A stretch of DNA of 64,000 nt, from the NCBI GenBank assembly GCA_016648135.1, contig JADDOH010002066.1, positions 62,001 to 126,000 of the forward strand, in the 5' to 3' direction. Positions 47,375 to 58,694 of the stretch are shown piece by piece; position 1 is the stretch's first letter, and every line of letters begins with the position of its first letter. This DNA is from Agrypnia vestita (Eukaryota > Arthropoda > Insecta > Trichoptera > Phryganeidae). The notes under the pieces are model-generated. The model saw only the letters and a list, made by a program, of their open reading frames with translations. It was not told the DNA's origin and ran no database searches. Both the position numbers and the translations under genes were made by a program.

Positions 47375-47560
47375 CAGAGAAGAGGTTTTGTATGGATTCC
47401 TCCCCGTCCCTCTCGTATTCCCATGAGTATCAGCGGGGCGGTGAATACGGCCACTTTAGCATTAAAAAATGCCGAACATGGAAGGCAAAAGTGCAGGGCT
47501 GATTTGGGAGCAATTGATCATAGAACGGCCCTGGGTGTGTGGTGGGTACCTCTTCTGTAA
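47375..47560. other. G+C-rich island, candidate conserved non-coding element
   Basis: Intermediate G+C sequence including TCCTCCCCGTCCCTCTCGTA, AGCGGGGCGGTGAATACGGC and GAACGGCCCTGGGTGTGTGG. Four small frames on both strands overlap here; none resembles a protein. Confidence 0.35.
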
Positions 47561-47599
47561 ACCTATGTGTCAGAGCAGACTTTATCCACATTTGTTTGT

Positions 47600-49230
47600 A
47601 GAAATAATACCAGTACCTACTAATCATGCCAGATTTATATTATTTATGTATAACTGATTATATTATTAATAATTGTTAATTGTTAAGTTACATAACTATA
47701 AAAAAATCAATCAGATTGGCGGGTCTGAAATTCATAATTAAATTTTTGACAGTAAAATAAATGACTAATTCACACTAAATAAGAATATTGCAATGAAATA
47801 TTGTAAATAATATAATATATAAAATATAATAATATTGCATATGAAACATATCTATTTTATAAAGTTTATTTGTGAGTCATAATACCATTTTTTTTATATT
47901 CAAAACCAGTACGATAAGTCAAAATTAGCCGAGCGCCTGTGGAAAACAAATCACTAACACAAGCGTTCTATAGATTGAAAATACAAAAGATGGTAGGAGC
48001 AAGTCTAACATCATTTTCTAGGTTTGCCTAAAAAAAACTAGTGTAACTTTTAATTGCATCCAGACAGACTGATTGTACATTTAAAATCAAGGAGCGATAT
48101 AAAGGTAAATAAACAATAAACTTGGCTAGAAAATTGTGTGCAATGTAAATATATACGTTTGTGTTGTATATCAAAAATTTATTTGTATTGGTTTTATTGT
48201 ACGACAATGTTGTATTGCATTTCTTGTTTTATATTGGTGATTTCTGAAATTGTTATCAACATGCAATCTACATCTCGTATGTTATTTAGTTCATAATTAA
48301 ATCACGATATTAAAAATAATAGATGGATACTGTTTAATTTTTTAGAGTAGGCCAAATATTAAAAAAAAAACATCAAAATGTTTTACAGCTTGTAGACAAA
48401 ATATTTTGCCGATTTTGACTATTCCTCACTACCATGCATTTTTTTCTAATTATAATTCCGATAAATAAATTAATAAAGATATAATATTAAATAAAAATGA
48501 AATAGATAAGCTGTTCTTAATAATTATCTAGTATATTTTGATTATAATCAACAAAAAAATATAAGATAAATAATACATATAAAAGTATATAACTACATAG
48601 GAAAGTATATAAATATCTAAGTCAATGGTAAAGTTCATGATGAAATTCAGAATTAATAAATAATTCAGTCGATGATTTTTAACAAAACATAATAACGAAA
48701 CGTTCATATTTTATTGAATTTAAAGCAGATCAGTCTATTTAAAATCTGTGTACATCAAACAAACATTTTAAAATAAACAATATTGAGCATAATAGGAAAT
48801 AATTTCCTGCAAACTTGAAATTATTTCATACGAACGCGAAGCTTTTGCTTCGTACACTGAAAGACTGTAGGAATCTTCCTTACCGACATCCTGTAGCCGT
48901 AAGCTCTCAAACAAAGACAAAGGGTGTCATCTATTAGGCGTTAGACGAACTACGCAGGTAACAAGATTCGTGAGCAGAGCTTTGTATCCACAAATCACAT
49001 TCAGATATTCGATGTATTTTCAGATACAGATTTAATAATAATTTATAAACGAATATTTTTATTATGAATTTAAATTAACGAATAAGATTTCATTATTTAT
49101 TAAAGTTAATAATGTAGACTAGTTGCCATTACTTTTGTATCAAAGAAAAATTTAGTATATAAATAAATATATACACGTAATCGTGCTCTAAAAACTGGTT
49201 TCTTTATGATACTTCTTCAAAAAGAGCAAA
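47600..49230. other. A+T-rich stretch with no gene seen
   Basis: No coding or dispersed-repeat signature, apart from a small imperfect hairpin around 48832-48853 (ACGAACGCGAAGC...GCTTCGTAC) and a slightly G+C-richer part to 48980. Confidence 0.45.
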
Positions 49231-49234
49231 ATGA

Positions 49235-49560
49235 TTTTATGGGGACATTATTAATATAATTAATAAAATTGTAGGTACATTGTTTTTAAGAAAATATCAT
49301 GTTTCAGGGCTAATGATCCCAAATTGAATATTATAAATATCCAGGTCCTTTTTACAAATAGTTTTTCATTATTATTTATTTTTCATATATCTATTAGTTT
49401 TTTAAATTTTTACTGTCTATACTTCGATTTTTAATTTATGTATACATTTTATTATGAAGAAGGGACCGTTATTAGTACTGAAACATGTTGAAAATTTCAA
49501 TATAAAAGTGGTGAAAAATAGTACATTTTTATTTCTTATATTCGTAATGATAATTAAAGA
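49235..49560. mobile_element. Penelope-like terminal foldback
   Basis: The left part, inverted, has GGGGACATTATTAATATAAT and AAAATATCATGTTTCAGGGC (a degraded hammerhead half). The right part, direct, has AGGTCCTTTTTACAAATAGT, CTATACTTCGATTTTTAATT, GAAGAAGGGACCGTTATTAG and TGAAACATGTTGAAAATTTC. The right half aligns with 26355-26610. In the right-hand motif the first core bases CTG are replaced (TATGAAGA) and stem II is disrupted, so this copy looks inactive. Confidence 0.55.
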
Positions 49561-50062
49561 TTATTTATATAATTTAAATTATATACTCGATTTGGTACCG
49601 TAGTAAGTAATCCAGTTAAATATCTCTTAAACGGAGTTTGGAGACCATCTTTGGCAACTATGTGGAACACTTACAGCACCTCTTGCATATAATGCACTCA
49701 TATAGGTACAACCGATGCCGAGGTCAAACAACGTACAGTTTCTTGTATGCATTTTATTCATTGAATCTTAATAATTATATAAATCTCAAGTAACTGATTG
49801 ACGGTATCTTGCTTATTAAGGAATTTAATTTTATACAATACTTATACAAAATAATGACATCCCCAAGATATTTCACCTTCAATATTCAAAATACATAGAC
49901 AAAAGATAATAAATGGTATTATTGTGGATTTGACGTTAACATTGTAGAGATTATTCATGATGATCATAAAATGGATAGGAAACAAAATCTTTGCTATCTC
50001 TACACGAATTAAATTACATTTTTTTACTTTACTTCTCGAATTTCGAGAGTATCAGAATCTCT

Positions 50063-50112
50063 CATCGACGGGTGAAGTATTAATATAAAGTTCAATACAT
50101 CACCTGTCGATG
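50063..50112. repeat. 50 bp hairpin
   Basis: CATCGACGGGTGA (50063-50075) pairs with TCACCTGTCGATG (50100-50112) with one mismatch; AGTATT/AATAC adds inner pairing. The loop is A+T-rich. Confidence 0.5.
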
Positions 50113-51219
50113 ACAGATACTGACAGATAAAATATAAAAATATAAATACACTCAAGGGGAGATAAAATAATTTGTTCCTCATCTACTAAATGAACTTCAT
50201 AAATGTAACCTAGCTTTTTGTATCTAATCAAAAAAAAAATTCCGATACTGCATAACGATTGTTCAAAATTTTATGTTAAAATTCTCGTCTAGAATAATTA
50301 TATCTTTCTTTTGAACATAAAATCATGATAAATAAGGTGGAAAGATTGTTTGTGCAAAGCAGCAAAAATGATCGAAAGATGCAATCTGGCGATTTTACAT
50401 ACTTTATTTCATCCGGAATTTATAGGCTAACTTGCCTATTTTCAGCTTTTAATTACCATCATCAGCTCAGATGCTGCCAAATTTCTATTTTATTGTCAAA
50501 AATAAGCCACATTGTTTAATATTTTTCAACTAGAGAAAAAAATATGAAAAAAGAGCGTACATACATATCTAACGTCTATTTTATTTCTTGCAAGAATATT
50601 TTTTCAGCGCTCTTCGGTTAAATATAAGGTAATATGACATAAATATTTACGTATAGGTAAAATAATCCAAATTTTAGGCAAAGCCGGAAAGCAAACCTAA
50701 TAAAATATTATATTTTAAGCGACCTAAAAAAATGATGACATTTTTAATGATAAAAATATTTATATATCATAATTTTTTTAAATTATTCAGGAAAATGGTC
50801 AAATACTCCTCTTTGCATTGAGTAAACAATATTATTTAAGCTCTCATTAATTTTTCATGGGCACTCCTTTGTCTGGTCCGGAACCGTAGTTGGTTCTGGA
50901 AAGCCATTATTATGTATGAAAAACGGAAACCCTCGAATACCGCTCCGCTGGGTCGGCAAACTTGTTATAGAAAAACAAATTGTAAACGATCTCTGCAACG
51001 TTAGAATATTCTTTCAACCCTCCAAGCGACTTTCATATTCAAGATTTTAATAAATATTTTTCACGAAAATTTTCACATTGACAACTTTAGGGATGAATGT
51101 GGGTTGGTTGTGAGTGAGAGAGTGATCTCAATGCTTTATTTATTATCCACAAGGTCCCTGATGTACAATGTGAATAATGATTGACTCCATGTTGATGATG
51201 AAGGTGATATCGATGATAG

Positions 51220-51620
51220 ATGCTTCCTTGGAGGTTCAGTGGTTAGGACCGTGTAGTCCCGCGTGTGTAAATTGTCCTTTGGTGGCAGCGTAGCGTAGAT
51301 ACGAACGTGGTGGCTGCGTAGCTGTGCTTCGTAGTTCGGTTGTCCGTAGTCAGTTACTCGGCACTCGAGTAGAGTTGTTACTCAGCACTCGAGTAGAGTT
51401 ATTACTCGGCACTCGAGTAGAGTTGACGTCACGGTGTAGATTCCGATGTGCAGCGGGACGTTGTTGTAATGTTGGCGAAGGTCAGTTTTCCATGTAGATA
51501 CTGACCTCCACCGGCCACGAGACGTCGTCGGTGTAGTTTTATTTATTTTATTTTATTTTATTAGGTCATCCAACTGTGTACAGTGTCGGAGACTGAGTAA
51601 TAACTCATCTTTTGTATGGA
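51220..51620. mobile_element. unassigned G+C-rich insertion with tandem repeats
   Basis: A roughly 320 bp block of balanced composition, starting near CTTCCTTGGAGGTTCAGTGG and ending at an (ATTTT)n run (51537-51562), with CAACTGTGTACAGTGTCGGA after it. GGTTCAGTGGTTAGGACCGT is reminiscent of a tRNA A-box region. It contains the 24 bp tandem repeat listed separately. Likely a transposable element fragment of unknown class. Confidence 0.35.
51353..51424 (+). repeat. 24 bp tandem repeat, three units
   Basis: GTTACTCGGCACTCGAGTAG plus AGTT is repeated three times without gaps (51353-51376, 51377-51400, 51401-51424), with single-base changes in units 2 and 3. Each unit carries the palindrome ACTCGAGT. 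Confidence 0.9.
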
Positions 51621-53253
51621 GAGGGCAAAACTTATATACTTCTCAATTCCCTTATTGTCTAGGAAATTCACTTCATCAGCAAATTGGTTCCTGACAAATG
51701 TTTTCCTCAGCAAGTTAGTTCCTTGACGGAAGTGTTTATTATGGAACCCAGTCAGAAGTGGGTCGCCTCGTGCGACATTATAACTGTTTACGGTGACTGC
51801 TACACAACTTATTCAACATAAATTTGCGTGTGAGGGATATGAAATCAAAGCTAAATAACAGAATATCCTACATTAATGCATCACGTTAATCTGTTGAGAA
51901 AATACAATTACGAGCCGCAAATGTAGGAAGGCCTAGTGATATTAGGGGTTAAAATCACAAGAAACGTGATTGAATACCCGGTACACTAATCGTACCAAAT
52001 AATTATTTGCGTAATTGAGGTTATTCCAAAATGCCGATCGGATGTAATGAACGGGCAAACCACAACGCATGGTGTGCAACTTTTAAACGAATTGAGCGAT
52101 CATGATTCATGATCATGACACCATTAAAATCATCAAGACAGAAGATCGCTTCCATAGAAGGTATTCATCCCATAAGCTGTACCCTAAATGAGGTTATCTG
52201 TAAAGAACTAAGCATATTCCAAGACTTCAGCCCGAATTCAGAGTCAATATTCAGATGATTTAAAGGTATGCCTTAAATGCGTTATTTTCATCAGTTTTCA
52301 GTTTCAGTTTCAGTGCCGTTAAATCGGCGTTTATTAGCTAAATAACTTTTTTTATAACAGCTTGCATCAAACATGATTAATGGTAAGGATAAGATAGCAA
52401 CAGAGTTTATGAATAGGATAGTAACAAGTACAATTTGCAGTTTTTTATGTGCAGACCTTTATCATTACCTACCTCGCTAGGTACATGAAATACCTGTTCT
52501 GAGGTAAGTTCCCATTCCATCAACTGAGACTCCATTAAAATATCTAATTTTATGGTTGCGTTATTAGAAGAATAAGAAGAAAATAAAGTATCAACTAATC
52601 AAGTAATCATCTAAGTATTGACTCTAAATTTGGGCATAAATAATTATTTTCTTCTTCTCCTCTTAGACATGCTCCTCCAACAAATAATGTCCATGTTCAA
52701 CTCGTTTTTGAGTTATTGACGAGTATACGGCATATTATTATTATTTTATTTATTTATTATTTTTATATAAGTAACATAATTTACAGTAAAATATTTAAAA
52801 TAAAGAAATATATCTTTATACTATCTTTATCTAGTCAAAAACTGTGTACAAGCATTAATTCATTAAAAAGTAATACAAAATAAAATTGAGCATAAAACAT
52901 TGATTCAATACAAGAAATATATATTAAATAAGAATATTTTTTTGAAATTTTGTTTTTATTTAATGATAAATTTAGGCGGAAGGTGTAGATTTGGTGTAAA
53001 GTGACATTCTTAAACAGTCTCATGTTCATTTTATGCGTCTATGGGTACCTACAAAGAACTGCAATATTATTCTCCCATTCTCAAAAATTAAGAGGAACAC
53101 TAATTGGGAGAAATTTGTGGTGGCCTTCATCCAGCAGATATACACTACTGAGAATGAATAAATTGACATAATTAGTTTCTTCGCCTTTTTTTCGTGGATC
53201 ATTATTAGATTTAGGGAGCTGTTTTACTTACCCTTTGACTGTCGGATATCGTA

Positions 53254-53893
53254 TCTATATCTACAAAACTCAATGTCTGTCTGTCTGTCTGTTCTTTATA
53301 CAAATCCACACCGTATGTCCGAATCCATTCAAATTTTGCATACTTATGCTTCAAGACCCGGCGGGTAACATAAGCAACATTTCCTCCCTATTCTTATACC
53401 CCTTCCCCCCCCTGACATATTTTCGATGCAAATCTGTACCGTTTGACCGATCGGACTCAAAATTTGGAAACTTATTTTTTAGGACTCGGCGGGTAACATA
53501 GGCAACATTTCCTCCCTATTCTCATACCCTTTCCCCTCCCCTGACATATTTTAGATGCAAATCTGTACCATTTAACCGATCGGACTCGAAATTTGTATTT
53601 TGGGTAATATATGCGACATTTTCCCCTATTCTTTTAAACCTTCCCCTTCCCTGATATATTTTCTAGGTAAATCTCTACCTTTCAGCCGATCGGACTTCAA
53701 AATTTGGAAACTTATTCGTTAGGACTTGGCGGGTAACATATGCGACATTTCCCCCCTATTCTTTTAACCCCTCCCCTCCGTTTATATATTTTCGATGCAA
53801 ATCAATACCATTCAAATCAAACTTTTGTTTACCCTCACAAATTTACTTTAAACTTAATCCTTAACCCGTGCAACGCCGGGTAAGGACAGCTAG
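53254..53893 (+). mobile_element. Helitron-like non-autonomous element
   Basis: The 5' end begins TCTATATCTACAAAACTCAA after an A. The 3' end has a hairpin CCCG-TGCAACGC-CGGG (53865-53880), then TAAGGACAG and the terminal CTAG (53890-53893) followed by T. A 5' TC, a 3' hairpin some ten bases before CTRR and insertion between A and T are Helitron hallmarks. There is no target duplication and no coding capacity. TGTC is repeated near the 5' end (53274-53292). Inside lie diverged tandem repeats of about 110-130 bases, listed separately. Confidence 0.75.
53340..53810 (+). repeat. tandem repeats inside the Helitron-like element
   Basis: Four diverged units share GGCGGGTAACATA, GCAACATTTCCTCCCTATTC, CCCCTCCC-CTGACATATTTT, GATGCAAATCTGTACC and GACCGATCGGACTC in that order. 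Approximate unit starts are 53358, 53484, 53602 and 53729; unit 3 has lost its first part. Internal minisatellites are common in Lepidopteran Helitron derivatives. Confidence 0.8.
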
Positions 53894-54819
53894 TTATCTT
53901 ATATTTTTTGCATTACCTCAGCCAATAAATCATTTTCATAATTTTCACAAATACAATTCGTTATCTAATGAACGCGTGTTCCAATGAACATTTTTATTAC
54001 GACAAGCAGATCACAATCAATCTACAATAATTGGAATATTGCGCCATTAAATTTACCAGGTGTTTGTATATTAAAAAGCTCCAGTGAAATATCAAAACTA
54101 CCCAAGGCAGTTTACACACACGCGTGTGTTCTGTCAGTAAGACAAAAAAGGCATGCAATAAAATGAGGTATTAAAATAAGTAATATCTGTTCCCGTCTTT
54201 GCAAGGTCGAAAAGTGAATGCAATTGTATGACAAGACACGCAATATTTGAGAGTACGCATGGATGATAAACATCTGTATGGTAATTCATAACTGAATAGA
54301 TTTACATATATTTAGCAGCGATGTGCAGTCAGTACATGTGGAATAAACTGTAGGTACTTGACTAGAATTTGTACGAAGTAATTCGTAATAAAATATGTAA
54401 ATTTTAATTATATTTCATGAACACCAGAAGATTCTCCAAGTGGGAATTTTTTTAGCACTATTGTTGCAAATTGTTACAAATTGGTTATTCTGGTGATGTG
54501 GTGACCTTAACAAACTCCCTAAATTGGTGACCCCGACGTGACTTTGATGATAGTGATTATATCAATGATTGCTATGATTGCTATTTGGCATACTCTCCTA
54601 TGTATTATATAAAAGTAATTCTCTCCAGAAAGCCATTCTTCATATTAATCTTCTAATTTTTTCTTTTTTCTCCTTCCTCTTCTTCATATTTTAATAAAAT
54701 CAATAATAAATTATCATCATGCCACATTAAGAATAAGCATTTTGAACACGTATGAATAACTGATTTAATCTGGTAAGAGTAATAATCACTCTTAATATTT
54801 TTAAATAAAAGCATGACGT

Positions 54820-55060
54820 CACGCGAGGGTTGGACACTGTTCGCGCCGCACAAAAAGTACGCAAAAGGTCTCCGCTGACCATTTCTCTAATTGCGCACAT
54901 CTCTTTGATGAATTTCCGTGAATTATTTGGCCGAGTTTTGTGAAAAAATGTTCATCTCGCAATGGCCCCACCCGCCGCCGCCTGTCGTTTGCCGCCCTTT
55001 TTCGGAAAAAAGAAAGAGGAGGTTTGCAAAAGCCACACCCCTAATGCCCCGGTCTAATTA
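54820..55060. other. G+C-rich segment, candidate conserved non-coding element
   Basis: Contains GCATGACGTCACGCGAGGGT (a CRE-type palindrome), GTTCGCGCCGCACAAAAAGT, CCCCACCCGCCGCCGCCTGT, CGTTTGCCGCCCTTTTTCGG and, at the end, GGTCTAATTAAGTATT (an ATTA homeodomain-type core). It has no repeat or coding signature, unlike most of the window. Confidence 0.4.
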
Positions 55061-55299
55061 AGTATTATTAAGTATCAGCAAGGGGAAAAATTATGTCCCA
55101 CTGCAAAGATAATAGATGTTGAATTAAGAAGGAATATTTTCCGGTTGAGAATGAAATGAAATATGCATGACGCGTGTGGTGAAGGTAATTGAAATGGATG
55201 ACTTTTGCTAGTAGCAAAAGCTTTCCAGGTGGCTTCCTGCCTTGATAATGAGACGAAAATATTAAAGCAACTATCACATAATATCAATAATTATGTAGA

Positions 55300-55640
55300 T
55301 GTGCAATATCAAAGTTTGTATTTTTTTTTCAATATTTTTGACATATTTAACTTATTCGGTTATAAAAAAAATTATTCGCTTTAATGCAAACCGAATAAAA
55401 TGATAAAAACTTTGAAAATATAATTTTTTTACAAGGTTTTGATCATTTTGCTTGAGTTGTATTCAAATAAATTCTTTATAATCAATATAAGTTACTGCAA
55501 TTATACTTCAACTCTTTACAAAAAAAAGTCAGAAATAAGTCATATATAAATATTGATGGATGCTTGAACATTTTCTACTCATTATCAAGGCAAGAATCCA
55601 CCCTTAAAGTTTTTGCTACTAGCTGAAATTTGCGCCTACT
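55300..55640. mobile_element. TACAGGG-type MITE relative, partial
   Basis: The right part reads GCTTGAACATTTTCTACTCA, TTATCAAGGCAAGAATCCAC and AAAGTTTTTGCTACTAGCTG, the complement of the left end of 3786-4018 (CAGCTAGTAGCAAAAACTTT). The left part, CAATATCAAAGTTTGTATTT, resembles the inner segment. The outer TACAGGG end was not found at the left. Confidence 0.6.
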
Positions 55641-55749
55641 CCACGTGTTGGGCTCGAAAATTCAACAATATATAAATCGTTAAAAATTCGAAAAATCCAA
55701 AATTATAATTTAATTATTAAATTTTTTAAACGAAAATTTGTTAGATCAT

Positions 55750-55865
55750 TTCTATCGTTGCCACAAGTCTGTCTGCAAAGTTTCAGCTCGATTGGATCAC
55801 GGGAAAAGGAATACAAATTGATACAAATATTTTCGACAGACAAGCAGACAAGCAGACGATACGAG
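55750..55865 (+). repeat. dispersed repeat B, diverged copy
   Basis: CTGCAAAGTTTCAGCTCGAT and GGATCACGGGAAAAGG match repeat B; CAGACAAGCAGACAAGCAGA corresponds to its CAGACAAAC region. Confidence 0.5.
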
Positions 55866-56563
55866 TTAAAAGAAAAGGAGTAAAAACATTTCAAAGATCT
55901 CTTGATTGCATTCAAAATTTTTAGAATTTGAGTCGTACATTAATAGAAAACTGCCGTATTTCGCATTGTTAATATTAAAAAAGGTTAAGTGCTTTGTTGA
56001 AAATCCAACAAAGTATAACAAAATCACGTAAGGTTAATCGTTCACCTCACACATAAATTACTTTTAATACCTAAGCATACATAGCATACTAATGAAAACT
56101 CCAAAATAAACATTAATTGAATTTATTAATATTATTACGGCACGTATGATCTTATATTCTTGTAGACCTTCAACATTATCTGATGTAGCTAGAAACGAAG
56201 GTTTCGTTTTGATGTAGAGAGTAAATTTTCAGGAGTCGATATTATTTTTGATATCTTCTTACACTGCCGTTCAGGGGTGGTTTAGCGATCAAGAGTTACC
56301 TAGATTAAAATACCTTGATTATAGATCATTTTTTGCAAATTACTAAATAGTATTCCAGTTAAATTAGTGTCCAGTTTCTCTGTTAATAAATAAAATTTAA
56401 ATTAATTTTAAGTGTGTAATTTGAATCCTACCGCCGCGGGTATTTGCCAATAAGAAAATATAGCTTCTTTCTCATAAACAGCAAAATTATTTTGTGGTGA
56501 CATTATAATTATAATTTATAGAATTAAACTTTGTTTACTCCAATTTTTTTATTATTAAACAAG

Positions 56564-56602
56564 ATCAACATGTTTCGAAGCCAATGGCTTCTTCGTCAGG
56601 AT
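56564..56602 (-). ncRNA. hammerhead-like motif H9
   Basis: Minus strand: ATC, CTGACGA, extra A, stem II GAAGCC-ATT-GGCTTC (six perfect pairs), GAAA, ACATGT, T, then GAT, which pairs with ATC. It lies about 140 bases after the end of the Penelope-like coding remnant on the same strand. Confidence 0.55.
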
Positions 56603-56724
56603 AACAAAAATAAAATTTAAAAATCGAAGTATGGATAATCAATATATTAAAAAGTTATATATGGAAAATGAATAATATGAAGTACCTACTTAATATGAAA
56701 ATAAATTTAAAAGATAACTATTTG

Positions 56725-56880
56725 CAAAAGGACCTGATTATTTATAACATTCAATTTAGTATTTACACTCTTTCTTATTTCAAAAATTTCTAATTTATCA
56801 AACTGTGATTCTGTATAATTTGTATGTAAAATTTGTAAATCCTTATTAATATCAAAAGAATGATCCATTTTGGCTTTGGA
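56725..56880 (-). pseudogene. Penelope-like protein C-terminal remnant
   Basis: The minus strand reads MDHSFDINKDLQILHTNYTE, then SQFDKLEIFEIRKSVN and LNVINNQVLLQIV, with no internal stop over about 50 codons. In Penelope-like elements the region after the GIY-YIG endonuclease motif has HNF/HSF-x-I, ILH, LE-x-FEI-x-K and LN-x-Q blocks; this fragment has all four in order. The polymerase and GIY-YIG motifs themselves are absent. Assignment is from remembered family pattern, not from a search. Confidence 0.5.
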
Positions 56881-57203
56881 TGTTATTAATATCGGTTATA
56901 GTTAATACTTGTATTTATTTTTAATCGAAAAGTCACTTAAAACGAATTTAATTTAACACTAGTCTTGAATTTACACTATTTACCACTTTATCACTTATCT
57001 ATTAACACTTTATTTTCTTGTTAACGCTTTCAATCTCCGTTCTAACTCCGTTCAACAAACGCACGTAAGTAGGTGCCGCTTTATCATTTTGCTTAATATC
57101 TGTCGCTTCGAATTGTAGAAATGTCAAAATAATGACTGGCTGCGCAGCGCTGGTTCCGCTTTTTATACGAAAAACATTGGGTTTGCGAACCTCCTAGATT
57201 TTT

Positions 57204-57461
57204 CTAATGTTTATTTCCGTCATTTACAGATATTTGTAGAGTGTTCTTCAATGTTAACGCTAATTCTAGAGAGTGGTAGTGTGTTCCCAAATGTAATGGT
57301 ATTTTCGATCTTATTGTTGTCATCAATATGTTACGAGTGATTCTGTACGTAATCTCTTCCAACTCGTTAAAAAAATTTACACAAAATTTTTGGCGAAGAT
57401 CCGATGGCTTATTTCGGAACCCCTGTCTAGCCCGCGATGCACCGAAGCCAAAGGTACACAA
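57204..57461 (-). pseudogene. conserved short frame in Penelope-like unit A
   Basis: The frame contains RITRNILMTTI and THYHSLELALTLKN, paralogous to ISRNTSMTTIH and THYRNLELATSFEE at 57973-58230. I do not recognise the family. Since the two frames share spacing and residues while their flanks differ, this may be a small ORF or only the conserved upstream part of the terminal repeat. Confidence 0.35.
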
Positions 57462-57989
57462 AATGTCGGATCAAAGGTTTTAATGTTTTATTTCAGTAAT
57501 ATCAGGAGGTTGTGTGTCGGCGGCCATGTTTTATTTTAGTTCTATCCGCGGCCGCACAACGGCGCTGCGGTCGGCTTGACAGAGCAAATGCTTCCGGTAC
57601 CACGTCCAGCAGAGACAAGCTAAAGCTCAAGGATGCAACTTGCAGATACTTAAAAAATTATAAACAAATTTAATGTTCTGCATCAACATATACAGGTTCA
57701 TATTAAATATAATACTCAAGTGCAAAATTTAAAACATAATTCAATCACTATAAAAACACGTGATGAGTTTGATCACAAATATTGTTGAAATATTATTAAA
57801 AATAGACAACAATACGAGCGCCTGGAGCATATGCAATTTTCATAATAAAAGTTTCAAACGACGTTATGTTATCAATTATAAGAATTGCTATTGGATAAAT
57901 CATTAATCGGAAAATCGCCATCCTAGCTTTTGATTGGTGATTTGTCACTTCATGGTATGAAAATCTTGTTGCGTGATATACACGCATTT

Positions 57990-58640
57990 TATTGCATCCC
58001 ATAATTTTATTGTGAACACGGCTAAAGAGGTATGGCTTCACTTATACTGTAACGAAATTTTCTCTGTTAGAAAAGAAATTATGTACAAAATCTCTCGTAA
58101 TACGTCAATGACGACAATACATCGAAACCTCTGGGATCTTCCAATACATTCTAGAACACACTATCGAAATCTGGAATTAGCTACATCATTCGAGGAATAC
58201 ATGGAAAAACCCGAAGCGACGTTTTCCTAAGCACTAGAAAAATCTAGGAGGTTCGATAGTCCAGTTTTTGGATATAAATAACGTGGATCTAGGCCGTCAC
58301 CTGAGTTTTCATGTTTGAAAGTTCATTCGGTGTGAAATCGACTGCAAAGTTCGCGCGAAACGACGCCCAGTGTGGCCAGTCGTGAATTTCGAAGCGATAA
58401 ATAAAGCGAATAATCGAACGAAGTACTTTATTGGCGAAATAAATCAGAGCGATTAATACGAACGAAAATTGTATGCGACGTTCTAGTGAATGTTAAATAC
58501 GTGTTACCCATATAAAGTGTTCATTTACGAGTGATATACTGCGAAATTTTAAGAATAGCTTAAAGTTTAATTCGTGTTAAGTGACTTTGAATAATTAATA
58601 AATCATAATCGCTAATTAATTTCCAGTTTTTTCAATTATT
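57990..58640 (+). mobile_element. Penelope-like upstream region (unit B)
   Basis: Plus strand: frame with MYKISRNTSMTTIH and RTHYRNLELATSFEEYMEKP; AAATCTAGGAGGTTCGATAG; CAGTTTTTGGATATAAATAA (TATA-like, 58268-58280); CCAGTGTGGCCAGTCGTGAA; GCGAATAATCGAACGAAGTA; and AATTCGTGTTAAGTGACTTT. The same order is found inverted at 59640-60140 and, without the middle, at 56880-57490. It lies head to head with unit A and tail to tail with unit C. Confidence 0.6.
58268..58310 (+). promoter_or_regulatory. TATA-like box in Penelope-like unit B
   Basis: GGATATAAATAAC at the same place in units B and C (TTGGATATAAATACC on the minus strand at about 59975) precedes a conserved leader by about 30 bases. This spacing suits a start near 58300. 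No initiator consensus is certain. Confidence 0.35.
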
Positions 58641-58694
58641 TTTCTCTAGCCACGGCACGTGTGACGTGACGATATAATATAATTTATAAGATTT

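Larger units (their letters stand above)
56485..57490 (-). mobile_element. Penelope-like element, internally deleted (unit A)
   Basis: Read on the minus strand from 57490: a segment with the frame ITYRITRNILMTTI and LGTHYHSLELAL; CTAGGAGGTTCGCAAACCCA; a leader rich in GAATTCG/AAGTGA motifs ending AATTCGTTTTAAGTGACTTT; a coding remnant (56740-56880); AACTATTTGCAAAAGGACCT in inverted sense; the hammerhead-like motif; and the end TTTTGTGGTGACATTATAAT (plus-strand reading at 56491). The leader joins the C-terminal coding remnant directly, so the reverse-transcriptase region is missing. All parts share one orientation. Confidence 0.6.
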
